A DNA stretch of 64,000 bases from Trichococcus alkaliphilus (GCF_003008695.1 NZ_PXZT01000002.1:248001-312000); one strand, 5' to 3'; counted from the first letter of the stretch, positions 25,836 through 33,795 are shown. Notes: generated by a model from the letters alone, not told the origin. Program-made: numbers and translations.

Positions 25836-27026
25836 TTATTTCCGGTATTTTTTCATGACTGTGACTAGGCGTTCCATCGCTTCCATCAGCGTTTTCGTAG
25901 GGGCACCTAGGCTGATTCTCTCATATCCGCGACCCTCGTCCCCGAATATGTAGCCTTCATCCAGGAACACTTGCGCTTCTTGCTCTGTGATGGTTTCCAA
26001 TTGCTTGTGCGACAAACCGAAGGCACTGAAGTCCATCCATTGCAGATAGGTCCCTTCCAGATCGAAGACGGTCACTTCAGGCAGTTCCTTCGCCAAGAAA
26101 TCCTTTAACGTCTCGTGGTTGTGCCAAATCAAAGCTTTGAATTCTTCCAACCAGTCCTCGGCTGCCGTATAGGCGATTTCTGTCGCCTTCAAGCCAATCA
26201 CGTTGGTTCCTCCGCCGATGCCGGTCATTTCCATATCCATCTTGAATGCCGTGTGGAGCTCCGGATTCGAAATGATGACATTGGAATTGCGCAGGCCCGC
26301 GATATTGAAGGACTTGCTGGCGGCAGTTGCCGTGATGCAGATGTCCGCTGCAGCTTCGGATATGGCTGCCATCGGGGTGAACACATGGCCGGGCATGATC
26401 AGATCGTGGTGGATTTCATCCGCCAAAATCACGATATCGTTAGCGGCGCAGATGTCGACGACCCGCTCCAATTCCGCTCTCGTCCAGACGCGGCCGACCG
26501 GATTATGCGGGTTGCTGAACAGCATCAGTTTGATGTTCGGATCTTTGGCTTTTTCGGCCAAGCCATCGAAATCGATTTCGTAGCGATCGCCGTTTCGGAT
26601 CAATGAATTGTTGATCAACGTCCGTTTCGTGTTCTTGATCGACTTCATGAACGGATAATAGACCGGCCCCATGTAAAGAACGCCGTCGCCCGGCTCGGTG
26701 TATGCCCGGATAGCGGAATAGAACGCTGCAATGATGCCCGGTGTGCAGATGATCCATTCCTTCTTGATTTCCCAAGAATGGCGGTTCCCCATCCAATTGA
26801 TGATTGCCCGGTAATAGTCTTCGGTCGGCAGATCATAGCCCATCACGGCTGTTTCGATATATTCCTGCAGTCCTTTGACGATCTCAGGTGCTGTCTTTAT
26901 GTCCAAATCCGCTACAGAAAACGGAAAAACATCTTTTCCCACCTGCGGATTGCTTCTGTACATTGCTGCCCATTTTTCGGACCCGGTGTTGCTCCGGTTG
27001 ACGGGCGTTTCAAAATCATAATTCAT
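25836..27026 (-). CDS. PatB/MalY-type PLP-dependent C-S lyase (cystathionine beta-lyase)
   Basis: 396 residues, fold type I aminotransferase class I/II. The opening FPFSVADLDIKTAPEI, the aspartate region ILADEIHHDL and PLP lysine in ASKSFNIAGL identify the MalY/PatB group. These enzymes cleave cystathionine or cysteine S-conjugates to a thiol, pyruvate and ammonia. With metY and the MetE-like synthase elsewhere in the window, it may complete transsulfuration toward homocysteine, though it is not next to them. Start ATG 27026 follows GGGAGG. Confidence 0.88.
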   Translation of the reverse strand: MNYDFETPVNRSNTGSEKWAAMYRSNPQVGKDVFPFSVADLDIKTAPEIVKGLQEYIETAVMGYDLPTEDYYRAIINWMGNRHSWEIKKEWIICTPGIIAAFYSAIRAYTEPGDGVLYMGPVYYPFMKSIKNTKRTLINNSLIRNGDRYEIDFDGLAEKAKDPNIKLMLFSNPHNPVGRVWTRAELERVVDICAANDIVILADEIHHDLIMPGHVFTPMAAISEAAADICITATAASKSFNIAGLRNSNVIISNPELHTAFKMDMEMTGIGGGTNVIGLKATEIAYTAAEDWLEEFKALIWHNHETLKDFLAKELPEVTVFDLEGTYLQWMDFSAFGLSHKQLETITEQEAQVFLDEGYIFGDEGRGYERISLGAPTKTLMEAMERLVTVMKKYRK

Positions 27027-27109
27027 TTATGCATCCTCCCAAACATTTGACTTACTTTTCATTCTATCACTCGTTCTTATAATTGCCACCCTTAATCAGA
27101 TTTTAATGA

Positions 27110-27139
27110 AAAAAAAAGAAGAATCCATTTCGGATTCTC
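27110..27139 (-). terminator. Terminator of the acr3 operon
   Basis: Stem AGAATCC / GGATTCT followed on the minus strand by nine T. Confidence 0.7.
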
Positions 27140-27174
27140 CATTTTTTCGCATGCATACAGCAGCGACTCATCTT

Positions 27175-28842
27175 TTAGCTTTTTCTCTTCAGCATTTTGA
27201 GGTAATTTTGATAATTTTTATTGCCGCCCGAAAGGTTGTAGACTTCCTGGAAGCCTAAATTGATCAAGACATTCTGTCCTGCATTTCCGGTGACCCCTTT
27301 GTTGCAATAGGTAACTGTCGGGATATCTTTCGAAAGCTCACCGGCACGGGTCCGCAGTTCCCCTAACGGGATGTGGATCGCGTCTTGGACGTGGCCCTTC
27401 TCGAAGTCCTTGGCGGAACGCGTATCGACCACCTGGATCGATTCGCCTTTTTGCTGCGTTTCGACCAACTGGGTCGGGGTCATCAAAGGATTTTTGTGCA
27501 AGGCGTTATCCAATGCCATGCCTGTATATAATATAGGATCTTTTGTCGTTGCGAACGGCGGTGCATAGGCCAGATCCAAGTGAAATAGATCTTCAGCTTT
27601 TGCCTTGAAGGTGATGGCCGTGGCGAGGACATCGATTCGTTTGTCCACTCCTTGGAATCCCACGATTTGAGCGCCCAAGACTCGTCCAGTGGCTTTATCG
27701 GCCAATGCCTTGATGATCAGTTCTTTCCCGCCAAGGTATTCAGCGTGGTCAGGCTTGATATTAAAGATGATTTCCACAAAATAACCTGCTGCCTTCGCTT
27801 CTTTTTCGGTCAAACCTGTCTGGCCGACATGGAGATTGAACAAGCGGAAAATACTGGTACCCAATACCCCGCGGTGTTCCAGATTTCCACCTGTAATCAC
27901 ATCGCCGGCAATCCGTCCCATCTTGTTGGCCGTAGAGCCCAATGGACGGTAAATCGGTTTGCCTGTGATGACGGAGAAGCTTTCGGCCACATCACCGACT
28001 GCATAAACATCCGGAAGGTTCGTCTGCATTTTACTGTTAACGGCAATAGCACCTGTCGCTCCGATCGTGACGCCGATTTCCTTCGCCAATTGGGTATTCG
28101 GACTTACTCCGGCAGCGAGGATAACAATATCCGTTTCGATGGTGGCGCCTTTTGTAGTCACCACTTTTTTGATGGCTCCATCCCCTTCGATGGTTTTGAC
28201 CGTATCCCCCAGGTGCAAATGCACCCCATTGGCCATCAGCACTTCTTCCACCCGGAAAGCCATATCTGCATCCATCGGCGGCATCACTTGATTTTCCAAC
28301 TGAACGATGGTGACATCCCAGCCTTTATGCACAAGCTGTTCAGCCATTTCCAGACCGATAAACCCGGCACCGATGAGGAGCGCTTTTTTCGGCTGGTTCG
28401 CTTCTGAATAACTTTCTATGTCACGAAGGTCCTGGATGTTGCGGACATGAAAGACATTCTTATATTCTGCCTGATCGAACGGTGGAGGCGTAATCGAAAC
28501 CGCACCTGTCGCGAAAACCAAAACATCATAAGGGTCCTCTTTGATTTCACCGGTCTTTAGATCCTTTACTTGAAGCTTCTTGGCTTCATGATTCACCTTT
28601 GTCACTTTGTGTTCAGTATAGATGGAGACATCATATCTCTTTTTGAACCATTTTGCATCCCGCGGCGTCAGGCGATCCACTGAATCGACTTCCCCACCGA
28701 TTTTATAAGGGATACCGCAGCCAGAATAGGAGATATCCTTCCCTTGGTCATAGATGACGATTTCTGCTTCCTCTGAGTTTCTGCGCGCTTTGGCTGCAAC
28801 AGAGGTGCCCGCTGCTACCGAACCGATTACGATGATTTTCAT
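27175..28842 (-). CDS. CoA-disulfide reductase/NADH oxidase-like flavoprotein fused to rhodanese
   Basis: 555 residues. FAD-binding start IVIGSVAAGTSVAAKARR, single redox cysteine in SGCGIPY (about residue 43), NAD-binding GAGFIGLEMAE, and second FAD motif VYAVGDVAE. Residues about 460-550 are a rhodanese domain with active-site cysteine in TYCNKGVTG. Such CoADR-Rhd proteins reduce CoA disulfide, CoA persulfide or polysulfide with NAD(P)H. It is the last gene of arsR1-acr3 (29 bases after acr3), so it may supply reduced thiol for arsenite handling or relieve thiol stress. Confidence 0.9.
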   Translation of the reverse strand: MKIIVIGSVAAGTSVAAKARRNSEEAEIVIYDQGKDISYSGCGIPYKIGGEVDSVDRLTPRDAKWFKKRYDVSIYTEHKVTKVNHEAKKLQVKDLKTGEIKEDPYDVLVFATGAVSITPPPFDQAEYKNVFHVRNIQDLRDIESYSEANQPKKALLIGAGFIGLEMAEQLVHKGWDVTIVQLENQVMPPMDADMAFRVEEVLMANGVHLHLGDTVKTIEGDGAIKKVVTTKGATIETDIVILAAGVSPNTQLAKEIGVTIGATGAIAVNSKMQTNLPDVYAVGDVAESFSVITGKPIYRPLGSTANKMGRIAGDVITGGNLEHRGVLGTSIFRLFNLHVGQTGLTEKEAKAAGYFVEIIFNIKPDHAEYLGGKELIIKALADKATGRVLGAQIVGFQGVDKRIDVLATAITFKAKAEDLFHLDLAYAPPFATTKDPILYTGMALDNALHKNPLMTPTQLVETQQKGESIQVVDTRSAKDFEKGHVQDAIHIPLGELRTRAGELSKDIPTVTYCNKGVTGNAGQNVLINLGFQEVYNLSGGNKNYQNYLKMLKRKS

Positions 28843-28871
28843 AATAAATTCTCCTTTTCAGTTAAGGTGGC

Positions 28872-29957
28872 TTATTTTACCATTTTTACAGGATTCACTA
28901 CACTATTGTCTTTTCCGGGAAACCAGTGTCTCGTCGAATTGGCGATCTTCACCAAAATCAACATCACCGGCACTTCCGTCAGGACGCCTACCACCGTAGC
29001 CAATGCTGCTGGAGAATCCATTCCGAACAACGCGATGGCAACCGCGACAGATAATTCAAAAAAGTTCGATGCGCCGATCATTCCGGCTGGTGCGGAGATT
29101 GCATGCGGAAGCTTCAGCGCTTTGCTTGCAAAATAGGCAATGAAGAAAATCAGGAATGTCTGCAGGATCAAAGGTACGGCGATCATCAAAATGTGCAGCG
29201 GATTCTCCAGAATGACCTCTCCTTGGAAAGAGAACAACAAGATCAGCATCAACAACAGCCCCGCGGTAGTCGCGCCATCAAATTTCGAAAGAAAATCCTT
29301 CTCGAAATAAGTGACTCCTTTTTTCTTTGTGACGAAGATCCGCGTCAAAACGCCACCCACCAACGGAATCACCACGAACAACACGACGGACAGGATCAAG
29401 GTGTCCCAAGGAACCGTAACATTGCTGACGCCCAATAAAAATTTGACGATGGGAATGAACGCAACCAAGATGATCAGATCATTGGTCGCAACCTGAACGA
29501 CAGTGTACGCCGGATTGCCTTTTGTCAATTGGCTCCAGACAAAAACCATCGCTGTACAAGGTGCAGCTCCCAAGAGAATAGCACCGGCCAAATATTCCGT
29601 CGCCAACTCCTGCGTAATGAAATTCTTGAAGACGACAAAGAAGAAGAAAGCGGAAATCGCGTACATGGTAAAAGGTTTGATCAGCCAGTTCACTGCCCAG
29701 GTGACATAAAGTCCTTTCGGATTTTTCCTGACGTCCCGGACGCTTTGGAAATCCACCTTCATCATCATCGGGTAGATCATGACCCAGATCAATACAGCCG
29801 TCGGGATCGAGACGTTCGCATATTCGAATTTCCCAAAGAAATCAGGTATGGCCGGCAAATATTTACCGATCAAAACCCCCACCACCATACAGATTGCTAC
29901 CCAGACACTCAGGTATTTATTGAAGAACGAGATGCTTGTTTGCTCTTTTCCACTCAT
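28872..29957 (-). CDS. acr3: Arsenite efflux permease, ACR3 family
   Basis: 361 residues with ten predicted helices. Family marks are VLIWVMIYPMMMKVDF in helix 2 and the conserved cysteine in LGAAPCTAMVFVWSQLTKG (helix 4), essential for As(III) export in characterised members, plus APAGMIGASNFFELSVAVAI. It extrudes arsenite (often antimonite) using the proton gradient, without the ArsA ATPase. It lies 53 bases after arsR1 and 29 bases before the reductase, clearly one operon. Confidence 0.95.
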   Translation of the reverse strand: MSGKEQTSISFFNKYLSVWVAICMVVGVLIGKYLPAIPDFFGKFEYANVSIPTAVLIWVMIYPMMMKVDFQSVRDVRKNPKGLYVTWAVNWLIKPFTMYAISAFFFFVVFKNFITQELATEYLAGAILLGAAPCTAMVFVWSQLTKGNPAYTVVQVATNDLIILVAFIPIVKFLLGVSNVTVPWDTLILSVVLFVVIPLVGGVLTRIFVTKKKGVTYFEKDFLSKFDGATTAGLLLMLILLFSFQGEVILENPLHILMIAVPLILQTFLIFFIAYFASKALKLPHAISAPAGMIGASNFFELSVAVAIALFGMDSPAALATVVGVLTEVPVMLILVKIANSTRHWFPGKDNSVVNPVKMVK

Positions 29958-30010
29958 TTTTATTATACCCCCATTTATTGTTTTGCGCTCTTTACAGCAC
30001 TATTATTGCG

Positions 30011-30355
30011 TCATTTGACCTTTTCTTTTCCTTCCGTTCCGCACACAACTTTTGACCGTACCGGTTCGCAGATGCATGCCGGTGTATTGGCCATCAATTC
30101 CGCTGTATCCACCTTGAATTTTTCGAAGGCATCTTTATTCAGGTCGTAATAATGCCACGTGCCGGATTTTTCCGTCGTCACCAGTCCTGCCTTCACCAAC
30201 AGATTAATGTGATGGGATAAAGTTGGCTGGGTAAAATCGAAATGTTCCAGTATGTCGCAAGCACACATGGCCCCGCAGGAAAGCATATCGACAATTTTGA
30301 CGCGCTTAGGGTCGGCCAAAGCCTTTGCGATTTTTGCATAATTTTCATAATCCAT
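30011..30355 (-). CDS. arsR: ArsR-family metalloid-responsive repressor (first copy)
   Basis: 114 residues with winged helix TQPTLSHHINLLVKAGLV. Cysteines in SCGAMCACDILEHF sit at the alpha-3 arsenic site, and another set CICEPVRSKVVC is at the C-terminus, giving several possible As(III)/Sb(III) ligands. It heads the arsR-acr3-reductase operon and should bind the ATAGA-N6-TCTAT operator just upstream of its own start. Confidence 0.93.
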   Translation of the reverse strand: MDYENYAKIAKALADPKRVKIVDMLSCGAMCACDILEHFDFTQPTLSHHINLLVKAGLVTTEKSGTWHYYDLNKDAFEKFKVDTAELMANTPACICEPVRSKVVCGTEGKEKVK

Positions 30356-30377
30356 GATTGCTGATGCCCCTTTTTAT

Positions 30378-30393
30378 ATAGACGTTTTTCTAT
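30378..30393 (-). promoter_or_regulatory. ArsR operator of the arsR1-acr3 operon
   Basis: Core ATAGACGTTTTTCTAT: ATAGA, six bases, TCTAT. The same core recurs at 32526 and 33301. It overlaps the TATATA -10 region on the minus strand, so bound repressor excludes polymerase. Confidence 0.72.
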
Positions 30394-30400
30394 CTATGCC

Positions 30401-30447
30401 AGAAAAAGAAACTCGAGCCGGAGTATCCCGAGACACGAGTCTTTTTT
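30401..30447. terminator. Terminator of the arsD-like gene
   Basis: Stem AGA-ACTCG / CGAGT-CTTTTTT with T/A runs on both exits; it separates the arsD-like gene from the arsR1 promoter. Confidence 0.65.
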
Positions 30448-30454
30448 ATGGGTG

Positions 30455-31042
30455 CTAGCAACAGCCGCCCTGCCCACAACCGCATGAGCCCTTACCTGCT
30501 GTAGCAGCTTCCTCATGCTTGTGGTGATGGTGTCCATGACCGCCGCAACAAGATTCTTTTGCTTGAGTTGTTTCTTCCTGATGATGATGGCCCTGGCCAC
30601 CGCAGCCACAGCCGCCTTTTTCGCCATTGCCGCCGCAGCAGCCGGATTCTTCTTTTTCTTCTTTTTCTACTTTATTTTCTTCGGAAAATTCCTCCGAACC
30701 GCCACAACCACAGCCGCCGCAGCCACAAGAGCCTTCGGTGTCTTCTATGAAGCGGACGCCGATGTAGCTTGTGATTTCATCGTTGGTCGGATAGCTTCCA
30801 CTTTTGACGATTTCTCCGTCCACAATAGTGATTGGCAACACGCTATTCCCTTCCGCCTCGATTTTTTCATTAACGGCCTTGTTGAGCGTGAATTGATCCG
30901 CATCATCGGTCAAATTAAAAAGCAATGCCTCGTAGTTCTCCAAATCCGCCAAGGCCTCCATTACTGCTGCAATGCGCAGGGCATCCTGGCTGCTGAACAA
31001 GCTGCTGCTTGTTTCCGGTTCAAAAATAGTGATGTTCGTCAT
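30455..31042 (-). CDS. ArsD-like protein without the arsenic-site cysteines, with Cys/His-rich tail
   Basis: 195 residues against about 120 for usual ArsD. Residues 1-100 follow the ArsD thioredoxin-like fold (ITIFEPET at the start, LPITIVDGEIVKSGSYPTNDEI near 70-90). The canonical metal site FDPAMCCSTGVCG is replaced by FEPETSSSLFSSQ: all three cysteines align with serine, and the domain has no cysteine. Residues 104-195 form a low-complexity tail with 14 Cys (mostly CGC and CC) and 9 His (HHH, HHHH), separated by Glu/Lys stretches. ArsD passes As(III) to ArsA; no arsA is in the window. A buffer or new-type metallochaperone is possible. Own promoter at 31115-31143. Confidence 0.85.
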   Translation of the reverse strand: MTNITIFEPETSSSLFSSQDALRIAAVMEALADLENYEALLFNLTDDADQFTLNKAVNEKIEAEGNSVLPITIVDGEIVKSGSYPTNDEITSYIGVRFIEDTEGSCGCGGCGCGGSEEFSEENKVEKEEKEESGCCGGNGEKGGCGCGGQGHHHQEETTQAKESCCGGHGHHHHKHEEAATAGKGSCGCGQGGCC

Positions 31043-31114
31043 GATTCATTTCCCCTTAGCTTGTTTGTATTTTGAATAGCTTTTGATAGCTTAAAATTTT
31101 TTTGTTACCTTTAC

Positions 31115-31143
31115 AATATAGGACTTCTTCGATCTACAGTCAA
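31115..31143 (-). promoter_or_regulatory. Promoter of the arsD-like gene
   Basis: Minus strand: -35 TTGACT, 17-bp spacer, -10 TATATT. Two direct repeats AAGCTATCAAAA / AAGCTATTCAAAA lie downstream in the leader; the ATAGA-N6-TCTAT core of the other ars promoters is absent here. Confidence 0.7.
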
Positions 31144-31166
31144 ACACAAAATAGAATTTGTGCAAA

Positions 31167-31208
31167 GAAAGTGCCGGACAGAGAATAATTCCCCACCCGG
31201 CACTTTCG
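31167..31208 (-). terminator. Terminator of the permease-trx1 operon
   Basis: Stem AAAGTGCCGG / CCGGCACTTT with loop of about 20 bases; T-rich exit on minus. Confidence 0.65.
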
Positions 31209-31215
31209 AAAATTT

Positions 31216-31449
31216 TTATTTTTTCAACAATTCTGTGATTTCTTCCGTACTGGCGACTTTACCGTAGGAAACGACTTTCTCATCGATGACCAATCCCGGA
31301 GTGCGCATGATGCCGTATTTGGCTATGTCCTTCATGTCGGTCACTTTTGTGATGGTCGCTTCCATTCCCAGTTCCTTCAATGCCTCTTCCGTATTCTTAG
31401 CCAAATTCACACAATTTTTGCAGCCTATACCCAAAATTTTGATTTCCAT
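31216..31449 (-). CDS. Small thioredoxin-fold protein (redox-active disulfide protein 2 type), trx1
   Basis: 77 residues, starting IKILGIGCKNC with a CxxC motif at the first helix and the cis-proline motif RTPGLVIDE. This is the TM0996/MTH895-like miniature thioredoxin group. It follows the permease gene by 30 bases in one operon. It is a paralogue of trx2 at 32683-32916. Its role may be thiol delivery or reduction for the permease substrate; not established. Confidence 0.86.
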   Translation of the reverse strand: MEIKILGIGCKNCVNLAKNTEEALKELGMEATITKVTDMKDIAKYGIMRTPGLVIDEKVVSYGKVASTEEITELLKK

Positions 31450-31479
31450 GATAATATTCCTCCTGCTTATTATTTTTGA

Positions 31480-32484
31480 TCACATAAATATTGGTCCCAA
31501 GAAATTGAACAGATAGCCGATGATGATGATGCCGACTGCCACGATTCCGAAGAAGAGGCCCAACAATTTCGGTTTAACGACCTGCTTCAGCATGACCATC
31601 GATGGCAAGGACAATGCTGTTACGCCCATCATGAAGGAAAGCACAGTTCCCAATCCGACACCCTTTGCGACAAGCGCTTCGGAAATGGGCAGTGTCCCAA
31701 AAATATCCGCGTACATTGGAATGCCGACGAACGTCGCCACCAATACCGAATACCATTTATCCTGGCCCAACAGAGCCGTGATGACCGATTCGGGGATCCA
31801 GTTGTGGATGGCAGCCCCGATGCCGACCCCAAGAAGTACGTACAGCCATACTTTCTGGACGACTTCCTTCACCTGATCGACCGCATAATCGACACGGTCT
31901 TTCCTTGTCAACTCGGCTTCCTCCAGTTCAATTGTAGGGCTGCCGAACACAAACGATTCGACCTGGTCCTCCAGATGCGCTTTCCCGATGAAGGTTCCGC
32001 CGACAACCGCAAGGATCAGTCCCACAACGACATAGGCGATGGCGATTTTCCAGTTGAAGATGCTGGCCAAGAGGATGATGGATGCCAGATCAACCAACGG
32101 CGAGGAGATCAGGAACGAAAACGTCACGCCCAACGGCAATCCTGATCCGGTGAAGCCGATGAAAAGCGGAATCGAAGAGCACGAACAGAACGGTGTGATC
32201 GTCCCAAGCAACGCCGCCAGGATATTGGCGGTAATTCCATCAAATCGGCCCAGGATTTTCTTCGTCCGCTCAGGCGGGAAGAAACTTTGCACATAAGAAA
32301 TACCGAAAATCAACACCGACAACAGGATGAAGATTTTGATGACGTCGTAGATGAAGAAATGGATGCTGCCCCCCACCCTGCTGGCGAGGTCCAATCCGAA
32401 GACATCCCGGACAAGCATGCCGACCAAATCGCTTAGCCACTGCATTTTTAATAACTGATCATTTAACCATTGAAAAATTCCCAT
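31480..32484 (-). CDS. ArsP/DUF318-like permease
   Basis: About 334 residues, eight or more helices. The signature TPFCSCSSIPLFIG with two cysteines and the second-half motif GIPMYADIFGTLPI define the permease family that includes ArsP, an exporter of trivalent organoarsenicals, and related metal-stress permeases. A soluble loop (about 175-215) carries charged residues. GTG 32496 overlaps its ribosome binding site, so ATG 32484 is preferred. It lies behind an ArsR-type operator and heads the permease-trx1 operon. Substrate (methylarsenite, antimony or another metal) cannot be read. Confidence 0.85.
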   Translation of the reverse strand: MGIFQWLNDQLLKMQWLSDLVGMLVRDVFGLDLASRVGGSIHFFIYDVIKIFILLSVLIFGISYVQSFFPPERTKKILGRFDGITANILAALLGTITPFCSCSSIPLFIGFTGSGLPLGVTFSFLISSPLVDLASIILLASIFNWKIAIAYVVVGLILAVVGGTFIGKAHLEDQVESFVFGSPTIELEEAELTRKDRVDYAVDQVKEVVQKVWLYVLLGVGIGAAIHNWIPESVITALLGQDKWYSVLVATFVGIPMYADIFGTLPISEALVAKGVGLGTVLSFMMGVTALSLPSMVMLKQVVKPKLLGLFFGIVAVGIIIIGYLFNFLGPIFM

Positions 32485-32520
32485 GATGAACTGCACCTTC
32501 TAGTTTGTATTTTTCCACCT

Positions 32521-32577
32521 ATCACATAGATGTTTATCTATGTGATAGTATACGCTCACACATAGATGAATGTCAAT
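32521..32577 (-). promoter_or_regulatory. Promoter and double ArsR operator of the permease operon
   Basis: Minus strand: -35 TTGACA (32571-32576), 18-bp spacer, -10 TATACT (32547-32552). Operator 1 is a perfect repeat ATCACATAGAT-GTTT-ATCTATGTGAT (32521-32546) just after the -10, with core ATAGA-N6-TCTAT. Operator 2, weaker (ATAGA-N6-TCAAT, 32562-32577), overlaps the -35. Confidence 0.8.
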
Positions 32578-32605
32578 GTGTGGTTTTCGGGTAGTGAAAG
32601 GCTTA

Positions 32606-32651
32606 AAAAAGCTGCAATCATGCCGGAGCAGCACCCCGGTTTTCGCAGCTT
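32606..32651 (-). terminator. Terminator of arsR2-trx2
   Basis: Stem AAGCTGC / GCAGCTT with inner CCGG/CCGG and a T-run on the minus-strand exit. Confidence 0.72.
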
Positions 32652-32682
32652 GTTCATTCAAGGATAGGCTTTACTCTTTTTA

Positions 32683-32916
32683 TCACTTTTGCAGCAGTTC
32701 TGCAATGTGTTTGGGCGTCAGAATCCGCCCATATGAGACGACCTTTTCGTTGATGACCAGCCCCGGAGTCTGCATGATGCCGTACTTTGCGATTTCTTTC
32801 GGGTCTTCCACTTTGATGATTGTTGCATCCATGCCGATCTTCTTGAGCGCCTCGGCTGTATTTGCTTGCAATTTCTCGCAGTTCCGGCAGCCCGGTCCCA
32901 AAATTTTGATTTCCAT
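32683..32916 (-). CDS. Small thioredoxin-fold protein, trx2
   Basis: 77 residues from ATG 32916 (AGGGG six bases upstream; the ATG at 32922 is too close). CxxC in LGPGCRNCEKL and cis-proline motif QTPGLVINEKVVSYGR. It matches trx1 in length and in most positions, so the two arose by duplication. Co-transcribed with arsR2. Confidence 0.86.
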   Translation of the reverse strand: MEIKILGPGCRNCEKLQANTAEALKKIGMDATIIKVEDPKEIAKYGIMQTPGLVINEKVVSYGRILTPKHIAELLQK

Positions 32917-32940
32917 TTCCATCCCCTGCTTTCGAATGAA

Positions 32941-33231
32941 TTATACAGTGGTGTTTTGTTTGGCCATAGTCTGGAAAAAGTCCTTCAACTCATCCAACTT
33001 TTCGTGATTCACGGAGTATTTGACCCAAATGCCGTCTTTTCTACTGTCCACAAGGCCGCAGTCCTTCATCATCTTCATGTGGTAGGACAAAGTCGGTTGT
33101 GTGATCGAAAACTGATCCAACAGCGCACAGGCGCACATTTCGCCTTCCGACAATAAATCCATGATTTCCAATCTGGTTTCGTCCGACAACACTTTCAGAC
33201 ATTTTGCATAGGTTTTGTATTCGATCGCCAT
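32941..33231 (-). CDS. ArsR-family metalloid-responsive repressor (second copy)
   Basis: 96 residues, winged helix TQPTLSYHMKMMKDCGLV and metal site EGEMCACALLDQF (CxC at alpha-3). It lacks the C-terminal cysteine cluster of the first copy. The gene starts after GAGGAA and heads the arsR2-trx2 unit. The shared operator core implies cross-talk between the two repressors. Confidence 0.92.
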   Translation of the reverse strand: MAIEYKTYAKCLKVLSDETRLEIMDLLSEGEMCACALLDQFSITQPTLSYHMKMMKDCGLVDSRKDGIWVKYSVNHEKLDELKDFFQTMAKQNTTV

Positions 33232-33295
33232 ATTCAGTTCCTCTTTTCCTGATGTCTATTGAGGCACTTCAGCCCGCTCTGGCGCTATTGTCGCT

Positions 33296-33349
33296 TTCAC
33301 ATAGACATCTATCTATATGAAGTATATACCCTCACAGGATGAATTGCAA
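33296..33349 (-). promoter_or_regulatory. Promoter and operator of arsR2-trx2
   Basis: Minus strand: -35 TTGCAA (33344-33349), 17-bp spacer, -10 TATACT (33321-33326), then the repeat TTCACATAGA-N6-TCTATATGAA (33296-33321) holding the ATAGA-N6-TCTAT core. The layout is the same as at the permease promoter. Confidence 0.78.
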
Positions 33350-33416
33350 TTCCGTTCTTGTACAGAAAAAAATGCGTGTCAAAATGAAACAAGATGAAAA
33401 ATTAATGAAAAAAGGT

Positions 33417-33445
33417 TTGACTCATTCTTATCCGCTTGTTATTAT
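33417..33445 (+). promoter_or_regulatory. Promoter of the Met T-box / metE-like unit
   Basis: -35 TTGACT, 17-bp spacer, -10 TATTAT. Confidence 0.7.
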
Positions 33446-33479
33446 GTATATAAATTTCAAAATAAATTCACATTGAAAA

Positions 33480-33765
33480 GATAAGTACGGATGGACGAAA
33501 TGCACAGAGAGCCTCGGCAGTTGAGAAGAGGACAGGGATGCTATCCGGAAAATGGTCTTCGAGTGAGTGGACGGCGAACGCTCTGCAAGGAACCTTAGCC
33601 CTCCACGGGAATGCCCGTTACAGCATCACAGTATCCCGGAACAGCGATTTGCTGCGGCGTACTGGTTAAGGGGAAAATCGAGAGGTTTTTCTGAACCAAG
33701 GTGGTAACACGATGAATCTTTCATACGTCCTTGCGCAGCACAATGCGCAAGGACGTATTTTTTTA
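33480..33765 (+). promoter_or_regulatory. T-box leader, probably methionine-specific
   Basis: Stem I has the typical AGAGAG and GGCAGTTGAGA apical motifs. The likely specifier is ATG at 33552-33554 after GGAAA. The T-box AACCAAGGTGGTAACACG lies at 33694-33711, followed by terminator stem TACGTCCTTGCGC / GCGCAAGGACGTA and a T-run (33724-33763). Uncharged tRNA-Met should switch on the downstream MetE-like synthase. An in-frame ATG at 33712 falls inside the leader and is not the start. Confidence 0.88.
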
Positions 33766-33795
33766 CAAAAAAACAAACGAGAGAAGGAAACTATC

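Noticed and set aside
30515-31075. 186-residue phenylalanine/alanine-rich ORF opposite the ArsD-like gene
   Set aside because: It is the complement of the Cys/His/Glu-rich tail and hence low-complexity; no start signal.
33712-33795. N-terminal extension of the MetE-like protein from ATG 33712
   Set aside because: The codons fall inside the T-box and terminator; family homology begins at 33796, which has its own ribosome binding site.
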